Program-made: the position numbers and the translations under genes
Shown here: piece after piece, positions 60,189 through 64,000 of the stretch
How the letters are laid out: every line of letters starts with the position of its first letter
Position numbering within the stretch: position 1 is the stretch's first letter
The notes under the pieces: model-generated
What the model was told of the DNA's origin: nothing
Database searches by the model: none
The model's input: only the letters and a program-made list of their open reading frames with translations
NCBI RefSeq assembly: GCF_039537665.1
Contig: NZ_BAABAY010000001.1
Coordinates: forward strand, 806,001 to 870,000
DNA length: 64,000 bases
Direction of reading: 5' to 3'
Origin: Gaetbulibacter_A aestuarii
GTDB taxonomy: Bacteria; Bacteroidota; Bacteroidia; Flavobacteriales; Flavobacteriaceae

Positions 60189-60971
60189 TTACTCCTGAGG
60201 TGGAATGGATTCATCTTCTTTAAATTCTTTTAATTCTAAGGTTTCGCCATCAAAAACAGCGAAGGTGAAGTAATGGATCCAATCGCCAAGATTGATGTAT
60301 TTTGCCGAGTCATTTAGATCCATATTTAAGGGTAAATGGCGATGGCCAAAAACAAAATAATCCCGATGTTTTTTGGCGAGTTGTTCCTTGGAATATTGAA
60401 ACAGCCATTCTTGATCTTCTCCCAGAAACTCTTTGTCGTCTTCGCCGGAAATGAGTTTGTTCTTTATTGAAAGATACTGTGCTACCCGCATACCAATATC
60501 AGGATGCATCCAACGAAACAACCATTTAAAAACAGGGTTAGTTAACACTTTCTTCATGCGTTTATAGCCTTTGTCGCCAGGGCCTAAACCGTCACCGTGA
60601 CCTATGTAAAAGCGTTTGTTATTGAATTCGAATTCTTTGGGTTCGTGGTACACAGGAATATCCAGTTCGTCTTCAAAATAACCGTTCATCCAAAGATCGT
60701 GGTTGCCCATAAAAAAATAGATAGGAATACCGGAGTCGCGAATTTCAGCGAGTTTCCCGAGGGTGCGTGTAAAGCCTTTAGGGATCACGGTTTTGTATTC
60801 GAACCAAAAGTCGAAAAGATCGCCAAGCAGGAAAATTGCGGCTGCATCTTTTTTTACGTGATCGAGCCAGGCAACGAACTTTTTTTCACGTGGTCGTGAT
60901 TCTTTGATACTAGGTGCCCCGAGATGATTATCGGATGCGAAGTATATTTTTTTTCCTTTTGGAATTTGCAT
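60189..60971 (-). CDS. lpxH: UDP-2,3-diacylglucosamine diphosphatase (LpxH-type)
   Basis: Start placed at the ATG at 60971 (MQIPKGKKIYFASDNHLG); the 49-codon upstream extension of the frame runs through a dispersed repeat. The 260-residue calcineurin-like phosphoesterase has the metal motifs ASDNHLG (D-x-H variant with N), LLGDLFDFWFEYK (GDxxD), FMGNHDLWM (GNHD), GHGDG and GHRHLPL. It removes UMP from UDP-2,3-diacylglucosamine in lipid A synthesis. Gene order with queD is common in Flavobacteria. Confidence 0.9.
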   Translation of the reverse strand: MQIPKGKKIYFASDNHLGAPSIKESRPREKKFVAWLDHVKKDAAAIFLLGDLFDFWFEYKTVIPKGFTRTLGKLAEIRDSGIPIYFFMGNHDLWMNGYFEDELDIPVYHEPKEFEFNNKRFYIGHGDGLGPGDKGYKRMKKVLTNPVFKWLFRWMHPDIGMRVAQYLSIKNKLISGEDDKEFLGEDQEWLFQYSKEQLAKKHRDYFVFGHRHLPLNMDLNDSAKYINLGDWIHYFTFAVFDGETLELKEFKEDESIPPQE

Positions 60972-61014
60972 GTTGTAAATATAAATAATTCCGTTGAGCT
61001 CCTTAGGATTTTTT

Positions 61015-61116
61015 GCGTTAGAACTGCCTGCCGGCAGGTAGGGATTGAGGCTTTGTTGGAGCGCCTTGCAAAGCGCGACTGCCGAAAGCCCGACCACGCC
61101 CTCGGCGTGGGAACGC
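61015..61116. repeat. GC-rich dispersed repeat (copy 2) with internal hairpin
   Basis: Begins GCGTTAG (61015), ends GGAACGC (61116), contains GGATTGAGGCTTTGTTGGAG and GAAAGCCCGACC. The ends match the inverted copy at 35474-35560. A strong hairpin (CTGCCTGCCGGCAGGTAG, 61024-61041) interrupts the start and looks like a small insertion. It fills the gap between queD and the true lpxH start. Confidence 0.55.
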
Positions 61117-61117
61117 A

Positions 61118-61573
61118 CTAATTATTATCGTAGGCAAACCACTCGGCAAAAGAACTATCGGTTTCCTGAAGTTTTAGCGAGTGTAAGGCGATGTTTTTGG
61201 GAAGGCGTTTTTTAATTTTTTGAGCAAAATCGATAACCATCATTTCGCTGGTTGGTTGATAATCGACAAGCAAAACATTATGGCCTTGCTCTTTGAGGAT
61301 TTTAGCCAGCTCCACATGCGGCGTGTTTTTATTGAACACCGTAGCGTGATCGAAAACTTCTACAATCTCTTCTTTTACAATTTTTTTGAGGTCTCCAAAA
61401 TCGATAACCATTCCGTATTTTACGTGGTTACTATCGGAAATGGGTTTGCCGATAACCGTTACATCGAGCTTGTAACTATGGCCGTGAACGTTTTTGCATT
61501 TACCGTCGTAGCCGTATAGGGCATGACCGGTTTCAAAAGAAAATTGTTTGGTAATTCGGATGTGATTGCTCAT
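61118..61573 (-). CDS. queD: 6-carboxy-5,6,7,8-tetrahydropterin synthase
   Basis: A 151-residue QueD/PTPS protein. FSFETGHALYGYDGKCKNVHGHSY gives the zinc-binding histidines H17, H35 and H37 and the catalytic cysteine C31; VIDFGDLKKIVKEE and FDHATVFNKN are further signatures, and PTSEMMVIDFAQKI is the conserved PTxE segment. It makes 6-carboxytetrahydropterin for queuosine precursor. The start codon overlaps the stop of a tiny ORF (TAATG). The length is normal. Confidence 0.93.
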   Translation of the reverse strand: MSNHIRITKQFSFETGHALYGYDGKCKNVHGHSYKLDVTVIGKPISDSNHVKYGMVIDFGDLKKIVKEEIVEVFDHATVFNKNTPHVELAKILKEQGHNVLLVDYQPTSEMMVIDFAQKIKKRLPKNIALHSLKLQETDSSFAEWFAYDNN

Positions 61574-61671
61574 TAGTAACGGCGCATTCGGTTATAAAAA
61601 TAGATGATGATCAAAATTAACGCGAAGAGGAAAAACAGGCCCCGACCGCTTATAAATGACATAAAGTTCAT
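61573..61671 (-). CDS. putative 32-residue membrane protein coupled to queD
   Basis: ATG at 61671 encodes 32 residues, ending RMRRY: a hydrophobic helix of about 16 residues (LFFLFALILIIIYFY) followed by a basic tail. The stop overlaps the queD start by one base (TAATG), which argues for translational coupling and thus a real gene. No homologue is recognised. It may be a small membrane protein or a leader for queD expression. Confidence 0.55.
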   Translation of the reverse strand: MNFMSFISGRGLFFLFALILIIIYFYNRMRRY

Positions 61672-61698
61672 AGGGTTGTGCTAATTTATACAACAAAA

Positions 61699-63033
61699 TT
61701 ACATTTTTTGCGCTAGCGGTAAAAATTGTGACCTAAATTTTATTACCAGTGGTATGCCGCGGGCAACAATCCATAGGGTTAAGGCTATGAATATAGCGTA
61801 AAGTTTAAGTTCCAGGGAATCTAACCAGAATAATAATGGAATGAATACTAAAAAGGTAGCGCCAAGGAGAATGTTGCGTAAAAATTTCATTTGGCCTAAT
61901 CCTTTAAACATCCCGTCGAAGATAAAAGCGATAGCGCATAAGGGTTGCATGAGAAGGATTACCCAAAACACCTGATAGAAATGTTGAAGGACCTCGGGAT
62001 CGTTTGTAAATAGTCGGCCGATTGGATGGTAAAAAATACCTCCCACAATACCCAGTATAGCACCACCAATTATACCATACCGCAGTAGTTTATTACTTAG
62101 GGTTATAAGCAAATCGTAGGCTTTGGCACCCAGTAATTTTCCTGACAGGATGTTGCCGGCACTGGCATAACCATCGATAAAAAAGGCGCAGAAAAACCAG
62201 AGGTTGATGGCAATGGTATAGGCCGCAATATGAGCAGCGCCATAAGCCGTTGCAAACCGTGTTGCAAAATATAAGGTTGCATTTAATGCCAGGGTGCGCA
62301 CAAACAAGTTAAGGATCATGATAATAAAAGTCTTGATCTCTTTGTTAAAAGGAAACTTTGGCATGAGCGGTATGCTGGTTTTTTTTAATAAATAGTATCC
62401 GGATAGTAGCGCCATGAGGCCTTGTGCAGCAACACTGGCATAGGCGGCGCCGGCAATATAAAGCGGCGAAATATAACCTTCGACACCGTACACTAAAATA
62501 TAGTCGAGAACAATATTGGTAACAGCCCCAACAATTGCGATGATCATGGGGTAATAGGTGTTTTGAAGTCCACGAAAGGTTCCAAAAACAGCAATACTAA
62601 AAAGCGTAAAAGGAAACCCAAAGACACGAATACGATAATATTCTACACTGTAATCCAGAATAATATCAGAGGCATTGTACAGTTTGAAAATGGGTTGGGC
62701 AAAAGGAAATGTTGAGATAATAATAACAATACTTATAGCGGTAATAATAAATATGGCTTGCGCCGGAAGATTTTTTATAGCATGCACTTTATTGGCTCCC
62801 AGATATTGTGAAACAATGGAGGAGATGGCACTTCGCGTTTGCCCTAACACCCAGATAAGCATCGATAAAAAGGTTCCTACAATACCCACGGCGGCTAATG
62901 ACTCGGTAGGATGGAGATCAACATTACCTATTATAGCGGTATCTGTAATGGAAAGAATGGGCTCTGCAATGCCGGCAATCAGGGCCGGAATGGCCAATTT
63001 ATTAATGTGTTTTAATTGAATGGATTCTATCAA
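61699..63033 (-). CDS. MATE family efflux transporter (DinF-like)
   Basis: A 444-residue polytopic membrane protein with about twelve helices in two halves. The start IKHINKLAIPALIAGIAEPILSITDTAIIGN and the repeated LGLQNTYYPMIIAIVGAVTNIVLDYILVYG-type region (PMIIAIVGAVTNIVLDYILV) are typical of MATE/DinF proteins; the second half is recognisable by FIDGYASAGNILSGKLLGAK. It exports cationic compounds or other organic molecules with Na+ or H+. Length normal. Substrate unknown. Confidence 0.92.
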   Translation of the reverse strand: MIESIQLKHINKLAIPALIAGIAEPILSITDTAIIGNVDLHPTESLAAVGIVGTFLSMLIWVLGQTRSAISSIVSQYLGANKVHAIKNLPAQAIFIITAISIVIIISTFPFAQPIFKLYNASDIILDYSVEYYRIRVFGFPFTLFSIAVFGTFRGLQNTYYPMIIAIVGAVTNIVLDYILVYGVEGYISPLYIAGAAYASVAAQGLMALLSGYYLLKKTSIPLMPKFPFNKEIKTFIIMILNLFVRTLALNATLYFATRFATAYGAAHIAAYTIAINLWFFCAFFIDGYASAGNILSGKLLGAKAYDLLITLSNKLLRYGIIGGAILGIVGGIFYHPIGRLFTNDPEVLQHFYQVFWVILLMQPLCAIAFIFDGMFKGLGQMKFLRNILLGATFLVFIPLLFWLDSLELKLYAIFIALTLWIVARGIPLVIKFRSQFLPLAQKM

Positions 63034-63118
63034 GAGAATGGAATTCTTTACGGACTTTAAACTTTGTGTAATTGGGTTTAACTAATTTTGTGTAAATTTA
63101 GTTCTAATACTTTCAAAA

Positions 63119-63913
63119 ATGAAAAATATTTTAGTTCCTATAGGTACCTCTAAAAATGCCTCTCGCCACTTACAATATGCTATTGATTTTGCTGAAGCTT
63201 TTGGCGCGAAACTCTTTGTGATACAAGTTTATAATGTGTACACAAGAGCCGGAACGATGATAAAAGTTGACAAAATTATTGAGCGCGAAAGCCTGAAAAC
63301 CTTAAAGCGATTGGTGGCACGAATAAATACTAAAGGTGTTGATATTACTATTAAGGTTTTGAAAGGTGATTTGATCGACACCCTTGAAATGGCTTGCAAA
63401 GCCGCGGATATTGATCTGCTCATGGTAGAGCCACGAACTACCTCTGTAAAGGATGAGGTGTTCTTGGGAAAAACATCGGGAAAAATTATTAAGCATACGC
63501 AAATTCCGGCGTTGATTGTTCCCGAAAAAACGGTTTTTAAACCTTTTGAAAATATTTTATTCGCGGTAAAATCTGCACTATTAAGAAAGCCTGAAGCTCT
63601 AAACCCTTTAAGAGAAATTAAGATGACCTTTAATGCTAAAGTGAATTTACTATTGGTTAAGACGACCTTTTATAAACCTTCTGACTTTAATTTGGGTGAG
63701 GAAATGAAGGGCATCACAGATACAGTACAAAAAACAGAGAACCCAACAACATATCAAGGGGTTTTACAACATCAGGAAAGTATTAAACCAGACCTCTTAT
63801 GCGTAGTTCGCAGAAAACGAGGCTTTTTCACTAAACAGTGGGAAAAAAATGTGATCCTGAAAAAAGAATTTTCCAGTAAGATCCCGGTATTAGTATTAAG
63901 TGGGCTTAAATAA
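63119..63913 (+). CDS. universal stress protein (UspA family)
   Basis: A 264-residue protein with a full UspA domain at about 1-140: NILVPIGTSKNASRHLQYAIDFA at the start and IDLLMVEPRTTSVKDEVFLGKTSGKIIKHTQIPALIVPE at the end, holding the G-x2-G-x9-G-(S/T)-type nucleotide motif in changed form (LGKTSGKIIKHT). The second half (from FENILFAVKSAL) is a degenerate UspA-like domain. Two-domain members of this kind occur widely; function is stress-related but not specified. Confidence 0.85.
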   Translation: MKNILVPIGTSKNASRHLQYAIDFAEAFGAKLFVIQVYNVYTRAGTMIKVDKIIERESLKTLKRLVARINTKGVDITIKVLKGDLIDTLEMACKAADIDLLMVEPRTTSVKDEVFLGKTSGKIIKHTQIPALIVPEKTVFKPFENILFAVKSALLRKPEALNPLREIKMTFNAKVNLLLVKTTFYKPSDFNLGEEMKGITDTVQKTENPTTYQGVLQHQESIKPDLLCVVRRKRGFFTKQWEKNVILKKEFSSKIPVLVLSGLK

Positions 63914-63927
63914 ACGTTCTACTAATG

Positions 63928-64000
63928 CTACCTGATTACCGTTTTTTTACGCTTAAAATATTTAAAAGCCTGAAAAACAAACCAAAAAACAATAAGCGTA
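63928..64000 (-). CDS. C-terminal tail of a membrane protein (truncated by window edge)
   Basis: An open frame enters from the right edge and ends at the TAG (63928-63930). The last 23 residues (TLIVFWFVFQAFKYFKRKKT then VIR) look like the end of a membrane helix with a basic cytoplasmic tail. The gene converges on the UspA gene. Only the tail is visible, so the product cannot be named. Confidence 0.45.
   Translation of the reverse strand, partial: TLIVFWFVFQAFKYFKRKKTVIR

Noticed and set aside
60972..61118. 49-codon N-terminal extension of lpxH
   Set aside because: The extension is translation of a dispersed GC-rich repeat; the internal ATG at 60971 begins the normal family N-terminus.
1..64000. 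tRNA, rRNA or prophage regions
   Set aside because: No cloverleaf-like or rRNA sequence, no integrase, and no structural phage genes were seen on either strand; faint RNA genes could still be missed by eye.

Overview
The window is an AT-rich chromosomal segment of a member of the Bacteroidota, most likely a marine-type Flavobacteriaceae. Signs of this are the C-terminal type IX secretion sorting domain on the DUF1501 protein, several proteins of the flavobacterial DUF6090 type, the yceD-rpmF-fabH-accB-accC order, many small secreted proteins and lipoproteins, start regions without Shine-Dalgarno sequences, and promoters of the Bacteroidota type (TTG ... TAnnTTTG). No rRNA, tRNA, CRISPR array, prophage or complete insertion sequence was seen. 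Most of the window is ordinary housekeeping DNA; the accessory material is concentrated in 2.9-8.5 kb, 10.1-19.1 kb, 35.4-38.4 kb and 52-61 kb.

Layout. 0-10 kb: end of a truncated gene, an exported beta-rich protein, an O-methyltransferase, a solitary HNH endonuclease, a sodium/solute symporter, an alpha/beta hydrolase with a tiny membrane ORF in front, a run of small exported proteins, and an acyltransferase. 10.1-19 kb: the most unusual locus. A membrane-anchored TPR-LytTR one-component regulator (17594-18970) stands upstream of a tight operon of small secreted paralogues, two of them frameshifted, then a small outer-membrane-type protein, a CC/CPWCG protein and a 1182-residue exported protein whose C-terminus carries the same domain as the small paralogues. 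Two nearly identical promoter regions (17492-17561 and 13735-13804) with 12-base repeats at exact 21-base spacing, typical of LytTR operators, link regulator, operon and giant gene. 19-29.8 kb: DUF302, GNAT, two DUF6090 proteins, a DoxX protein divergent from a histidine kinase/response regulator pair, a thioredoxin-fold protein lacking cysteines, a MuiA-like protein with an inserted SusC-type module, a histidine phosphatase and a TPM protein. 29.8-35.4 kb: ribE, pdxA, yceD-rpmF, fabH, accB, accC.

35.4-38.4 kb holds dispersed repeats, an FAD oxidoreductase/GreA-like pair, and a REP-associated tyrosine transposase flanked on both sides by arrays of its presumed REP sequences. 38.4-52.4 kb: ABC ATPase, prolyl oligopeptidase, asd, mscL, alr-tdk, a conserved unknown with rsmI, an aldo/keto reductase, a MORN-type lipoprotein, an AhpD-like protein divergent from OsmC, recJ and an MFS transporter. 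52.4-64 kb: a proline-iminopeptidase-like hydrolase, a quinone-oxidoreductase-like protein with a GNAT, the DUF1800/DUF1501 pair, MITE-like repeats, lpxH, queD with a tiny coupled membrane ORF, a MATE exporter, a UspA protein and the end of one more minus-strand gene.

The best candidate for an undescribed system is the LytTR-controlled secreted-protein locus. Its function cannot be read from sequence; the case rests on shared domains, operon structure and duplicated operators. Statements about database families are from memory and no search was run.
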